Assembly: GCA_035949375.1 (NCBI GenBank)
Contig: DASZIG010000085.1
Location: forward strand, 60,135-124,134
Length of the DNA stretch: 64,000 bases
Source: Gp13-AA77 sp035949375
GTDB taxonomy: Bacteria > Acidobacteriota > Terriglobia > UBA7540
Direction of reading: 5' to 3'
This document shows positions 35,648-45,204 of this stretch, in pieces. The position numbers and the translations under genes are program-made. A model generated the notes under the pieces. That model was not told where the DNA came from, made no database searches, and saw nothing but the letters and a program-made list of their open reading frames with translations. Positions within the stretch are counted from its first letter, which is position 1. Each line of letters opens with the position of its first letter.

Positions 35648-38377
35648 ATGAACTGGATCAAGCAATTGCGCTCACGCCGCCGCCTTTACAGCGATTTCTC
35701 TCAAGAGATTCGGGAGCATCTTGAGGAGAAGATCGACGAACTCGTGGCGAGTGGCATGTCGAGGAAAGAGGCAACGCAAGCGGCGCGGCGGGACTTCGGG
35801 AATGCGACGCTGATCGAGGAACGAGGCCGCGAAGTATGGCAATGGCCGTCTGTGGAGAGCTTCATCGCGGATGTTCGCTACGCGCTGCGCATGCTCCGCA
35901 AAAATCCCGGCTTCACCGTCGTGGCTGTACTGACCCTCGCGCTCGGCATTGGCGCCAATACGGCGATTTTCAGCGTTGTGAACGCCGTGGTGCTGCGGCC
36001 GCTGCCCTATTCGCACAGCGACCGGCTGGTTTGGATTGCCGAATCGATCCCGGCGCTCAAATCCGAAGCCGCCACTGGCGGAGACTACGTCGATTGGAAA
36101 GATCAGAACCACACTTTGGACCGGATCGCCGCCTACGACACGGTCTATCGCGGCAGTCTTAGCGAAGGGGCTGGGGGGGCCGGATCCGCCGATTTCAATC
36201 TCACCGGCCACGGCACGCCGGCGCGGGTCCATGGCGCGTTCGTAAGCGCCAGTTTCTTCGCCACTATGGGCTTGGAGCCGCAACTCGGGCGAGCCTTTAC
36301 GGAAAACGAGGACCAGCCGAGCGGGCCCCACGTGGTGCTGCTAACGCACTCCTTCTGGCAGCAGGATTTTGGCTCCGACGCTCACGTGCTCGGCCAGACA
36401 GTCAATCTCGACGCCACGCCTTACACGGTTATAGGTGTGATGCCGGCGAGCTTCCGCTTCCCCGGGGATTCGGACGCGCAAATCCTGCTGCCGCTGGCTC
36501 TCAACCAGGCCAGTGAGCGGCTTCGCATCGCGCAAAGGCACGTTCGGATTATCGGCCGGTTGAAGCCCGGCGTCTCCCTCGCTGCCGCCCGGACCGACTT
36601 GGATGAAATCCGGAAACGAGCGCAGCCGTCCGGCGGGCCCATGCAGGCCGAGGGCGGCCGCGGTCGAGGCCGACGTCGTGCGACGCCGGCTCCAGGGCCC
36701 GATGGTCCCCCGCCGTCAAGCGAGCTTAAAGTGGTGCCCCTCGCCGAACACCTAGCGGGGAATCTGCGCCCGGCCATGCTGACCCTGCTCGGAGCGGTCG
36801 GTCTGGTGTTGCTGATCGCTTGCGCCAACGTTGCCAACTTGATGCTGACGCGCGCCTCATCCCGCACGCGCGAAGTGGCGGTGCGGGCCGTCCTCGGCGC
36901 GGGGCGCTGGCGCCTGGTTCGGCAACTCCTGGTGGAGAGTGTGACACTGGCGGTGGCCGGTGGCATGGCGGGATTGCTGCTTGCGGCCTGCGGCGTCGAT
37001 GTCATCGCGCGCCTGATCCCGGCGGGCGCCGGAGGCGGCATCCTGGCTGTGGCGGCGCCGAAAGTGGACGGCAACGTTCTGCTTTTTGCGCTGGCGGCGT
37101 CCATCTTCACCGGGATCCTGTTCGGCCTTGCTCCCGCAGTTACCGTCACGCGTTCCGATCTTGCCGAAGGGCTCAAGGAGGGCGCTCAGGTGGCGAGCCC
37201 CGGTGGCCGCCGCGGATGGCTTCGAGGAGCGCTGGCCGTCTCCGAGCTCTCCCTCGCGCTGGTCCTGCTCATCGGCGCCGGCCTGCTCATCAAGAGCTTC
37301 TATCGCCTCCTCCAGGTTAACCCGGGCTTCGCGCCGGAGCGTGTGTTGACCATGGATCTCAGCCTTACGGACACGCGATACCCGTCGCGCCAGCAGAAGT
37401 CGGAATTCTTCTCGCAGGTCCTCGGTCGCGTCGAGTCTTTGCCCGGCGTTCGTTCGGCGGCTCTCGCTGATTCTCTGCCGCTCAGTCCTTATCAAGGCTT
37501 CCTGATGATGTCCCCCAACCAGCTCCTGCCCAGGGCGGCGCTTTCGAGCTCGACAACCGTGATGGTGTCGCGGCTCGAGGTGAGCCCGGGCTACTTCTCG
37601 ACGCTGCGCATTCCGGTGCTCCAAGGCCGCACCTTCACAGACCACGACGACGAGCGGGCTCCGAAGGTCGCGGTGGTGAATGCGGCCGTGGCGCGCCAGT
37701 TTTGGCCGGCAGAGGACCCCATTGGCAAGCAACTGGCTAATCTGACCGTGGTCGGCGTTGTTGGCAACGCCCGCCACGAAGGATTGAGCCAGGAGACGGA
37801 GGCCGAGTTTTACGTGCCTTACCTACAGTCGCCGGCCAACTCCATGCAACTCGCCGTCCGCACCGCCGCTGACCCGGACAGCATGGTCTCCGCGGTGCGC
37901 GCCGGGATCGGGGACGTCGACCCCGACCAGCCGCTCTACCACGTATCCACACTTCAAGAGGTCCTGTCGGAGTCCCTGGCTCCGCGGCGATTTAACATGC
38001 TTCTGCTGGGGATTTTCGCCGGCATCGCGCTCGCGCTGGCAACGGTTGGAATCTATGGCGTGATGGCATTCTCCGTGACCGAGCGCACCCACGAGATCGG
38101 CATTCGCATGGCGCTGGGCGCGGAAAGGGGGAACGTACTTCGTCTGATCGTCCGACAAGGCCTGCGGCTCACCCTGCTCGGCGTGATCCTGGGCATCGCG
38201 GGAGCCTGGGCGCTCACGAGCTTCCTCGCCAGCTTCCTGTTCGGCATCGCCCCTCGAGATCCTGCCACCTTTGCGCTGGTTTCGGTGGCACTGGTCGCGG
38301 TGTCAATCTTGGCGTGTTACATCCCCGCCCGCCGCGCGACGCGTATGGACCCGATGGTGGCGCTGCGGTACGAATAA
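35648..38377 (+). CDS. ADOP-type ABC permease 3 (FtsX/MacB-like) with Gly/Arg insertion
   Basis: A 909-residue permease. The N-terminal prefix (RRRLYSDFSQEIREHLEEKI) and first helix copy permease 2 nearly base for base. It has an insertion in the periplasmic domain, at about residues 330-358, of Gly/Arg/Pro-rich character (GGRGRGRRRATPAPGPDGPP) that the other two lack. FtsX signatures are present: GAVGLVLLIACANVANLMLT, REVAVRAVLGAGRWRLVRQL, GIYGVMAFSVTERTHEIGIR and YIPARRATRMDPMVALRYE. The operon seems to end here; a VWFA gene begins 195 bases on. The basic insertion could contact an anionic partner such as LPS, but this is only a guess. Confidence 0.92.
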   Translation: MNWIKQLRSRRRLYSDFSQEIREHLEEKIDELVASGMSRKEATQAARRDFGNATLIEERGREVWQWPSVESFIADVRYALRMLRKNPGFTVVAVLTLALGIGANTAIFSVVNAVVLRPLPYSHSDRLVWIAESIPALKSEAATGGDYVDWKDQNHTLDRIAAYDTVYRGSLSEGAGGAGSADFNLTGHGTPARVHGAFVSASFFATMGLEPQLGRAFTENEDQPSGPHVVLLTHSFWQQDFGSDAHVLGQTVNLDATPYTVIGVMPASFRFPGDSDAQILLPLALNQASERLRIAQRHVRIIGRLKPGVSLAAARTDLDEIRKRAQPSGGPMQAEGGRGRGRRRATPAPGPDGPPPSSELKVVPLAEHLAGNLRPAMLTLLGAVGLVLLIACANVANLMLTRASSRTREVAVRAVLGAGRWRLVRQLLVESVTLAVAGGMAGLLLAACGVDVIARLIPAGAGGGILAVAAPKVDGNVLLFALAASIFTGILFGLAPAVTVTRSDLAEGLKEGAQVASPGGRRGWLRGALAVSELSLALVLLIGAGLLIKSFYRLLQVNPGFAPERVLTMDLSLTDTRYPSRQQKSEFFSQVLGRVESLPGVRSAALADSLPLSPYQGFLMMSPNQLLPRAALSSSTTVMVSRLEVSPGYFSTLRIPVLQGRTFTDHDDERAPKVAVVNAAVARQFWPAEDPIGKQLANLTVVGVVGNARHEGLSQETEAEFYVPYLQSPANSMQLAVRTAADPDSMVSAVRAGIGDVDPDQPLYHVSTLQEVLSESLAPRRFNMLLLGIFAGIALALATVGIYGVMAFSVTERTHEIGIRMALGAERGNVLRLIVRQGLRLTLLGVILGIAGAWALTSFLASFLFGIAPRDPATFALVSVALVAVSILACYIPARRATRMDPMVALRYE

Positions 38378-38571
38378 CTCATGGCGCTTTGCCCCAATGC
38401 CCTGATGTTGGGCACGCTGCCGGTCCGTGAGCCTCAGCAGTTCGTGGCCTTTGGCTTTGGACCGCGTCCTTCAGCGACGCAGGCAGCGCCTGGCGAACGC
38501 ATCATTGCCCGGCAACTCCCCTTCTGCGTCGTTCATCTAACCGAGCCAAGCCGATCATAGGTCAGAATCTC

Positions 38572-39747
38572 ATGCGCCGAAAAAGTCCCGGTCTGGGATT
38601 GAGAGTGGCCGCCGTTTTCGCTCTTATGGGTATGGCAGCGCTGCCCGGACGAGCGCAAACCGGCGAGGACGGCACGACGTCGGTCGTCCAGCCCAAGCCG
38701 CAGCACAGGGCTGCCTCAGTCCAAACCCAGGCACCGGCTGCGGACGCGCAAGACATACGCCAAGCCCCTGGCATCCGTGTCCAGTCGATCCTGGTGACCA
38801 CCCCAGTGACTGTGATCGATCACAGCGGCGAGTTCGTCTCCGATCTCGACGAAGGGGATTTCAAGATTTACGATAACGGCGTCCGGCAGCAGATTCAGCG
38901 TTTCGAAATCGCCTCGGAGCCCATCGCCCTGGTGATCCTGGTGCAGGCCGACGAGTCCGTCAAGAGCCTGCTCTACCAGGCGCGCGGGCTCGCCCCGATC
39001 TTCTCCGACCTTCTTGCCGGGCCCGATGGCCGCATCGCCGTGATCGGATTCTCTGACAAGGTCACCCTGATGCGGAACTTCTCAGACAAACCTGATCAAC
39101 TCAAGTCAACGTTCGCACAGATCGCCGCATCCGGCGTGAAAGCCCGTTTGAACGACGCCCTGATGCAGGCCATGAGCATGTTGGAAAGTTGCCCGCGGAC
39201 GGAACGGCGCCTGATCGTGGCTCTGTCCGACGGCTCCGATCGCGGAAGCGAGAATAACAAGGCTGAGGTGGTCTACCGCGCCGCAAGCGACGAGGTGACC
39301 ATCTACGGCATGCGCTTCAGCCGTGCCGAGGCAGCGCTGCGGCAGCCCCGGGAAGATCCCCCTCCGGGTCCGCTCGACGGCATGATCATCCTGCCCACGC
39401 CTCCCGGCCAGGTTCCCACTTCCGCAAACTCCGGCGTCGCTCCGGCCGGTTCGGTGGACGGGCTTCCGCTCCTTCAAGCCGCCGGCGAAGCGATCGGCTC
39501 CAAATTCGTCAAAACCCCGCTCCAGTACTATGCCGAATTCACGGGCGGGACGTACAACTCACACTGGTCCACGAGCAGGCTGCAGGATCAGCTCGACCGC
39601 GTCGGCTCCGAGGTCCATTCGCAATACGAGATCGCGTATAAGCCGACCACACTCACCCGGACTGGCTTCCATCGCATCGAGGTGCAGGTCGAGAAACCCA
39701 ACTTGAGAGTGCGGGCGCGGGACGGTTATTTCTATCAGGAGCGGTGA
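38572..39747 (+). CDS. VWFA-related secreted protein lacking the MIDAS motif
   Basis: A 391-residue protein of the acidobacterial VWFA-related family. Signal peptide (GLRVAAVFALMGMAALPGRA), Gln/Ala linker, N-terminal beta domain (VQSILVTTPVTVIDHSGEFV, DLDEGDFKIYDNGVRQQIQ), VWA domain and the family end (HSQYEIAYKP then FHRIEVQVEKPNLRVRARDG). The A-domain start reads LVILVQADESVKS where an intact MIDAS would have DxSxS, so metal binding is probably lost. It includes a longer insertion after EVTIYGMRFSRAEA with Pro/Gly-rich sequence (about residues 260-300). Likely exported to the periplasm or surface as a binding module. Confidence 0.85.
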   Translation: MRRKSPGLGLRVAAVFALMGMAALPGRAQTGEDGTTSVVQPKPQHRAASVQTQAPAADAQDIRQAPGIRVQSILVTTPVTVIDHSGEFVSDLDEGDFKIYDNGVRQQIQRFEIASEPIALVILVQADESVKSLLYQARGLAPIFSDLLAGPDGRIAVIGFSDKVTLMRNFSDKPDQLKSTFAQIAASGVKARLNDALMQAMSMLESCPRTERRLIVALSDGSDRGSENNKAEVVYRAASDEVTIYGMRFSRAEAALRQPREDPPPGPLDGMIILPTPPGQVPTSANSGVAPAGSVDGLPLLQAAGEAIGSKFVKTPLQYYAEFTGGTYNSHWSTSRLQDQLDRVGSEVHSQYEIAYKPTTLTRTGFHRIEVQVEKPNLRVRARDGYFYQER

Positions 39748-39767
39748 AACCATCTTAAGTCGGAGTG

Positions 39768-39790
39768 CCCGCGCCGACGGTGCGGGTGTT
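39768..39790 (+). terminator. Possible terminator after the VWFA gene
   Basis: CCCGC (39768-39772) and GCGGG (39782-39786) form a short stem around GCCGACGGT, followed by TGTT and TCCTCC. The stem is short, so this is tentative. Confidence 0.3.
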
Positions 39791-40019
39791 TCCTCCAATA
39801 TCCCGGGGCAGTTATTCCCGCGAAAGGGAGAATCCACGAGTTCACCCGACTCGGAAGCCCCGGCGGCACGGGTCAGGGTTGTGAGCATGATCACAGCGTT
39901 GCGAGGCCGTACTTGCTATCCATTGGTTTGGCCGAATGGCGCCGGCGGGACGGAAACGTAAACACGCCCCCAGGCTGGCCCCGGCGGGGCGATTCGAATA
40001 TCATAAAAAGAGGTACCTT

Positions 40020-41384
40020 ATGGACTCTCGATCCGTTTACGTGGTGGGCGCCGGTCCGGCAGGGCTGTTTGCGGCGCGTAAAATCGCGGTGGCCGGCCAT
40101 CAAGTGACGATCTTCAATCGCGACATCCGGCCCGGGGGGCTCGCCGAGTACGGCATCTACCCCATGAAACATCACATGAAGGCGGGCTTGCGCAAGCAAT
40201 TCGTGAAGATTCTCGGCCTGCCCAACGTCGAGTACTTCGGCAACGTGGCGCTGCGGTGCGGCGGATCGGTGACCGTGGACTCGCTGCGGGCCTGGCAGCC
40301 GGCGGCCATCGTTTTCGCCGTAGGGGCGCAGGGTACCAAGAAGCTGGGCATGCCAGGCGAGGAATCGCGCGGCGTCTATTCGGCCAAGGACTTCGTTTAC
40401 CACTACAACGCTCTGCCGCCTTTTTCATCGGCGGACTTCTCCACCGGCCGGCGCGTGGCCATTGTGGGAATGGGCAACGTGATGGTGGACATCGCGCGCT
40501 GGCTGCTCCTCGATCAGCCGGGCCCGAAGCCGGAAGAAGTGACGGTGATCGCGCGCCGGGGCCCATTTGAAGTCAAGTTTGACGAAAAGGAGTTCGATTA
40601 CGTCGAGCAGTTTCTCGACCGCCGCCTGTTCCGCGAGGAGTTGGCGCGCGTGGCCGGCGCGGTGGCGGCGGCCGGGCAGGACGTGAGCACTGTAGCCGAC
40701 TCGGCATTCCCCTGGCTCAAGAGCGAGCCCGCGGCAGTCCCGGAATCGAAGTTGACCTTTCGCTTTCTTACGTCCCCGGTCGGCATTGAGCCGGGCCCCT
40801 CCGGCCGGATCGAGCGCCTGCGCGTGGTGGACAATCTGCTGGTCCGTCAGGGAGAGGAGACGAAGCCGCGAGCGACCGACAAGGAATCCGCGCTGCCCTT
40901 CGACACCCTGATTTTTGCCATCGGCGACGTCGCCGACCCCACCGTCGGGTTGCCGTACGGAAAGAACGAGTACGTGACCAACACCGACCCGGCAGACCCG
41001 GATCGCGCCGGTTACGAAGTCTTCGACGCCGCCACGGGCCAGGCCCTCGCGGGCAATTACGTTGTGGGATGGGCGCGCAAGGCCAGCGAAGGCCTGGTCG
41101 GCAAAGCCCGCTTTGATGCCGAACGCGGCTGCGAGCACATCCTCAAGTATCTGGAGCACTCTTCGCAGAGGGTCACACCCACGGCGGCGGAGATCCTGGA
41201 CGAACTGCAGGCCGCGAACGATTCGGTGGTGACCAAGCAGGGTGTCGAGCAGTTGTTTCAGGCGGAGGCGCGCCATGCCCAGGCCCTGGGCCTACCCGAA
41301 TTCAAGCATCCCACCAACCAGGACATGCTGGCCGCAATGCGGCAATCGAGCGAGGCGCGCTGCCTGACTCTGGCAACAGGCTAA
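40020..41384 (+). CDS. Adrenodoxin/ferredoxin-NADP+ reductase-like flavoprotein
   Basis: A 454-residue protein from ATG 40020 behind AAAAGAGG; a longer frame from 39936 adds a basic non-homologous stretch. The FAD-binding motif is VYVVGAGPAGLFAARKI. The next landmarks are RPGGLAEYGIYPMKHH and AIVFAVGAQGTKKLGMPGEE. The NADP motif is RVAIVGMGNVMVDIARWLL, followed by VTVIARRGPFEVKFDEKE. TLIFAIGDVADPTVGLP and NYVVGWARKASEGLVGKARF complete the fold. This matches the adrenodoxin reductase / glutamate synthase small-subunit branch that passes electrons between NADPH and a ferredoxin. The electron partner is not encoded nearby, so its pathway is open. Confidence 0.87.
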   Translation: MDSRSVYVVGAGPAGLFAARKIAVAGHQVTIFNRDIRPGGLAEYGIYPMKHHMKAGLRKQFVKILGLPNVEYFGNVALRCGGSVTVDSLRAWQPAAIVFAVGAQGTKKLGMPGEESRGVYSAKDFVYHYNALPPFSSADFSTGRRVAIVGMGNVMVDIARWLLLDQPGPKPEEVTVIARRGPFEVKFDEKEFDYVEQFLDRRLFREELARVAGAVAAAGQDVSTVADSAFPWLKSEPAAVPESKLTFRFLTSPVGIEPGPSGRIERLRVVDNLLVRQGEETKPRATDKESALPFDTLIFAIGDVADPTVGLPYGKNEYVTNTDPADPDRAGYEVFDAATGQALAGNYVVGWARKASEGLVGKARFDAERGCEHILKYLEHSSQRVTPTAAEILDELQAANDSVVTKQGVEQLFQAEARHAQALGLPEFKHPTNQDMLAAMRQSSEARCLTLATG

Positions 41385-41430
41385 TCGGCGGCGACGGCAA
41401 AGCCGCAGTTTTCACACACGCTACACCAGC

Positions 41431-44400
41431 ATGCTTCGCATCTTCGCATCTCCGGCGGCTCAAGATCGGCTCGCCGCGGCCACCGCCTTTGTGGGTGAAT
41501 TCACGCCGGTGTCGGAACGCCTGCTGGTGGGCGCTTCGCGTGAGGCGGTGGATCGTTTCGCGCGCACCCTGGCGACGCCTCTCGCGGCAACCTTTGGCTT
41601 GCACCGTTTCACCCTGACGCAGCTTGCGGCGCATCTTGCCACGGCGGACTTTGCCCGGCGCGGAGTTGCGCACAGCACTCCGTTCGCCGCTGAGGCGGTG
41701 GCGGCACGTTCGGTCTTTGAAGCCATGGAGGGCGGCGATCTCGACTACTTCAAGCCGGTGGCGCGCACGCCCGGGTTTGCGCGCTCGCTCGCCTCGACCC
41801 TCGCCGAGTTGCGCCTGGCCGGTATCGATTCGAGCGCCTTCGATGACGTGAACCGCGGAGACTCGCCGGGCGCCGGCGCCGACCTCGCCCGGCTGCTGCG
41901 GATCTTTGAGGACCAGGCGGAGCGGGCTTCGGTGGCCGATCGCGCGCTTCTTCTCCGCACTGCGGCCCGAGCTCTCTCGATCGAGCGCGATTCTCGTTTC
42001 CGTCGTTGGCCGATGCTGTTTCTCGACGTTCCGCTCCCCTCCGCAACGGAGCGGGACTTCCTCCGCACCCTGGTGAGCGATGCCGAAGACGCGCTGATCA
42101 CGGTGGCAGAGGGTGACGAACGCACCCTCGCAGCGCTCAGCTCGATTTCCGGGGCCGAGCGGATGTCGGCGCCTGACGTGCCCGGCGATTCCGGCCTTCT
42201 GCGCCTGCGGTCCTGCCTCTTTTCCGCGCAAGCGCCCAGCCCAGGGAAGGCCGACGACGAAGTATGTTTCTTCTCGGCCCCGGGCGAAGGACGCGAATGC
42301 CTCGAGGTTGCGCGGCGCATCCTGGAGGAATCGCGCCGCGGCGTGCGTTTCGACCAGATGGGCATCCTCCTGCGCGCGCCTTCGGGCTACGCCGCCCTGC
42401 TCGAGACGGCGCTCACGCGCGCCGGCATCCCCGCCTACTTCACGCGTGGCAGCCGCCGTCCTGATCCTTCCGGGCGCGCCTTTCTCGCCATGCTGGCTTG
42501 CGCCACCGAAGGGCTTTCGGCAGCCCGTTTCGCGGAGTACCTCTCGCTTGGGCAGGTGCCGCCGCTCGACCCGAATGGCGCCCCTGCGCCCGCCGAACGG
42601 CCGTGGGCTCGCCCCGACGACGAGGGCCTGGGACCCGCCGCCGTCGCGCTCGAGAGCGAAGCCGAGGATCAGGCCGCGGGCGATGCTCCGGGCGAGGTCG
42701 CGGAAGACCGGGAAGACAGCCCGGCCCTCGAGGGCACCTTGCGCGCACCCTGGAAATGGGAGCGCCTGCTGGTCGAGGCGGCGGTGATCAGCGGCAAGGG
42801 CGAGGGGAAAGCCCGATGGTCCCGCCGCATCGACGGGCTGGCCGCCGAGCTCGAACTGAAACTTGCCCGGCTCGAGGAGGAGGATCCGGAGTCGGCCAGG
42901 GTTCTCGGCGTCAAGCACGACCTCCGGAATCTCGCGCACCTGCGCGCTTTCGCCGTCCCGATCATCGAAAAGCTCGACGCCCTGCCGGCGGAAGCCCGCT
43001 GGGGCGAGTGGCTCGAACATCTCAAGAACCTGGGTCCGCTCGTTCTGCGGCAGCCCGAGCGCGTCCTCGGACTGCTCGCCGAACTCGAGCCCATGGGCCG
43101 CGTCGGACCGGTGACGCTCGGCGAAGTCCGAGGCATTCTGCAGGACCGGCTTTCCACGCTTGACCCCGAGCGTCCGCGGCGCGATTACGGCCGCGTTTTT
43201 GTCGGGACGCCGGAGCAGGCGCGCGGGCGCAGCTTCGACGTGGTCTTTGTGCCCGGCCTCGCGGAGCGCATCTTTCCCCAGCGCGTCAGCGAAGATCCGA
43301 TTCTGCTGGACGAACTGCGGCGGACCATCGGCCACGGACTGCGCGTGCAGGATGATCGCGTCCAAAGCGAACGGCTGCAACTGAAGCTCGGGGCGGGCGC
43401 GGCCCGGCGGCGCATCTACATCTCGTATCCGCGGCTCGAAGTGGCAAGGGCGCGGCAGCGCGTGCCGTCCTTCTACGCTCTCGACGTGCAACGGGCGACC
43501 CGGGGCAAAATTCCCCGCTTCGAGGATTTGGAAGATGAGGCGCGGCGTGAAGCGGCGGCGGCGCTCGATTGGCCCGCACCGCTCGACCCGGCACGCGCCA
43601 TCGACGACATGGAGCACGACCTGGCAGCGCTCGGGCCGCTGTTGCGCGGCCCCGCTGACGCTTCCCGGGCAGGCCGCGCACGATATTTGCTGGGCCTGAA
43701 CGAGCCTCTGGCGCGTTCGCTGCGGGCGCGCTGGGCGCGTTGGGCCAGGCGGTGGTCGGGCGCCGACGGGCTGTGCGAACCGAGCGCTATTCTCGAAGAA
43801 GCGCTCGCGCCCGAGCGGCTGACCGCCCGGCCCTACTCCGTCTCCGCCCTGCAGAGATACGCGTTGTGCCCGTACCAGTTTCTGCTCGCGGCCATCCACA
43901 AGCTCGAGCCGCGTGAAGAGGCCGTTCCTCTGGTGCAAATGGATCCGCTCACGCGCGGCAGCATTTTTCACCGGGTGCAGGCCGATTTCATGCGGCGATT
44001 GCAGCAGTCGGACCACCTGCCGGTTACGCTCGAGAATCTCGCTCAGGCGCAGCAGGCGCTCGATGAGACCCTGGCCGGCGTGGCCGAGGACCAACGCGAA
44101 CGGCTGGCTCCCGCCATCGGCCAGGTATGGCGCGACGGCATCGAGGGCATCCGCACGGACCTGCGCGGCTGGCTGCAGCGCATGGCCGATACACCGGCCG
44201 AGTGGCTGCCGGTACACTTCGAGTTCGGCATAGGATTCCCGCCGGAAGAGGGGCGCGACCCGGCGAGCCTCAAGCGCCCCGTGACGCTGGCCGGCGGATA
44301 CCAGTTTCACGGTTACGTCGATTTGATCGAGCGCCGGACGGGCGCCCATGAACTGCGCGTCACCGATTACAAGACAGGCAAAGACCGGACCCAGGACGGC

Positions 44401-44748
44401 ATGGTGCTCGGCGGCGGTGAGGTGCTCCAGCCCGTCCTGTACGGACTGGCCGTACAGGAGGCGCTTCGGGAACACGTCGCCGAGGGGCGGCTCTACTTCT
44501 GCACGTCCGTCGGCGGCTTCCGTGATCGTCCGGTGGTGCTGCATGAACTCACACGCCAGCGAGGCTTGCGCGTGCTCGAGACCGTCAATCGGGCGATCGA
44601 GCGTCCGTTCCTCGCAGCCGCACCCAAGGAAGGCGCGTGTGGCCGCTGCGACTTTCTGCAGGTCTGCGGGCCGCTCGAAGAACGGCGGATCGCCGAGAAG
44701 AATCCGGACGCCCTCGACGATCTGAACACGCTCCGGGGTCTGCCATAA
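41431..44748 (+). CDS. AddB-like inactivated helicase / PD-(D/E)XK nuclease
   Basis: A 1105-residue protein resembling the AddB subunit of AddAB recombination nucleases. The N-terminal half is a helicase-like fold without a Walker A GKS/T (LLVGASREAVDRFA lies at that place). It includes FDVVFVPGLAERIFPQ and DELRRTIGHGLRVQDDRVQS. The C-terminal nuclease has TRGSIFHRVQADF, HGYVDLIERR, the active-site DYKTGK (Asp979, Lys981) and VLQPVLYGLAVQEAL. Four Cys fit the AddB iron-sulfur staple: Cys813 (YALCPYQF) and Cys1070/1073/1079 in a C-x2-C-x5-C arrangement (CGRCDFLQVC). The expected role is processing of double-strand ends with AddA. No AddA partner is present within the window: the region after it holds a repeat and a decayed toxin-antitoxin pair. 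Confidence 0.85.
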   Translation: MLRIFASPAAQDRLAAATAFVGEFTPVSERLLVGASREAVDRFARTLATPLAATFGLHRFTLTQLAAHLATADFARRGVAHSTPFAAEAVAARSVFEAMEGGDLDYFKPVARTPGFARSLASTLAELRLAGIDSSAFDDVNRGDSPGAGADLARLLRIFEDQAERASVADRALLLRTAARALSIERDSRFRRWPMLFLDVPLPSATERDFLRTLVSDAEDALITVAEGDERTLAALSSISGAERMSAPDVPGDSGLLRLRSCLFSAQAPSPGKADDEVCFFSAPGEGRECLEVARRILEESRRGVRFDQMGILLRAPSGYAALLETALTRAGIPAYFTRGSRRPDPSGRAFLAMLACATEGLSAARFAEYLSLGQVPPLDPNGAPAPAERPWARPDDEGLGPAAVALESEAEDQAAGDAPGEVAEDREDSPALEGTLRAPWKWERLLVEAAVISGKGEGKARWSRRIDGLAAELELKLARLEEEDPESARVLGVKHDLRNLAHLRAFAVPIIEKLDALPAEARWGEWLEHLKNLGPLVLRQPERVLGLLAELEPMGRVGPVTLGEVRGILQDRLSTLDPERPRRDYGRVFVGTPEQARGRSFDVVFVPGLAERIFPQRVSEDPILLDELRRTIGHGLRVQDDRVQSERLQLKLGAGAARRRIYISYPRLEVARARQRVPSFYALDVQRATRGKIPRFEDLEDEARREAAAALDWPAPLDPARAIDDMEHDLAALGPLLRGPADASRAGRARYLLGLNEPLARSLRARWARWARRWSGADGLCEPSAILEEALAPERLTARPYSVSALQRYALCPYQFLLAAIHKLEPREEAVPLVQMDPLTRGSIFHRVQADFMRRLQQSDHLPVTLENLAQAQQALDETLAGVAEDQRERLAPAIGQVWRDGIEGIRTDLRGWLQRMADTPAEWLPVHFEFGIGFPPEEGRDPASLKRPVTLAGGYQFHGYVDLIERRTGAHELRVTDYKTGKDRTQDGMVLGGGEVLQPVLYGLAVQEALREHVAEGRLYFCTSVGGFRDRPVVLHELTRQRGLRVLETVNRAIERPFLAAAPKEGACGRCDFLQVCGPLEERRIAEKNPDALDDLNTLRGLP

Positions 44749-44808
44749 ACCTCTACCAAAGGCCGTTTTATTACCTGACGGCAAGGGCATCTGACGGAGA
44801 GAAAAGCC

Positions 44809-44875
44809 TTCACCACGGAGGCCACAGAGGCTCACGGAGTCTTTTTCTCCGTGTCTCTGTGCGCTCCGTGGTGAA
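44809..44875. repeat. Palindromic dispersed repeat, copy 1 (complete)
   Basis: A 31-base left arm (TTCACCACGGAG, GGCCACAGAGG, CTCACGGAG) pairs with a right arm (CTCCGTG, TCTCTGTG, CGCTCCGTGGTGAA) around a T-rich loop at 44840-44846. Similar sequence recurs at 55445-55480 and 60722-60781. It may also act as a terminator for the AddB-like gene. Confidence 0.8.
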
Positions 44876-44957
44876 TCCTTCTTCACGCGTAGAGAAGAAT
44901 TTCGATCCTGGCTTGTGCATCGACCGTATAGTTTTGGCACTCAGCAACGAGATCGCA

Positions 44958-45116
44958 ATGGCAACACTATATGTGCAGAACGTTCCCGACAACCTCTACG
45001 AGGCGCTTCGCCGCCAGGCACAACAACACCGCTAGTCCATTGCGGCGGAGGTCTTGTCGCTTCTCGAGGTGGGCGTGCCGACCACTGAGGAGTTGAAGTC
45101 TCGCCAGGAGCTTTAA
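44958..45116 (+). pseudogene. Antitoxin remnant with in-frame stop
   Basis: ATG 44958 encodes MATLYVQNVPDNLYEALRR then QAQQHR and a TAG at 45033-45035. The same frame continues SIAAEVLSLLEVGV and PTTEELKSRQEL to TAA at 45114-45116. This is a plasmid-stability/FitA-VapB-like ribbon-helix-helix antitoxin, with the helix of the fold cut by the nonsense codon. One base change would restore it. It precedes a truncated PIN toxin, as expected for such a pair. Confidence 0.7.
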
Positions 45117-45204
45117 GGCGGGCGCGGCCATTGCAATCGCGAGAGGTCCGCGGCGCCGGCCCATTCCCCTCAAGCGAGGAAATGCAGCGCGAGGACCGGT
45201 CGAG

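Noticed and set aside
41302..44940. A 1212-residue minus-strand frame across the AddB-like gene
   Set aside because: It is a shadow of a GC-rich gene on the other strand. Its translation has no recognisable domains, while the plus frame has all nuclease and Cys motifs.
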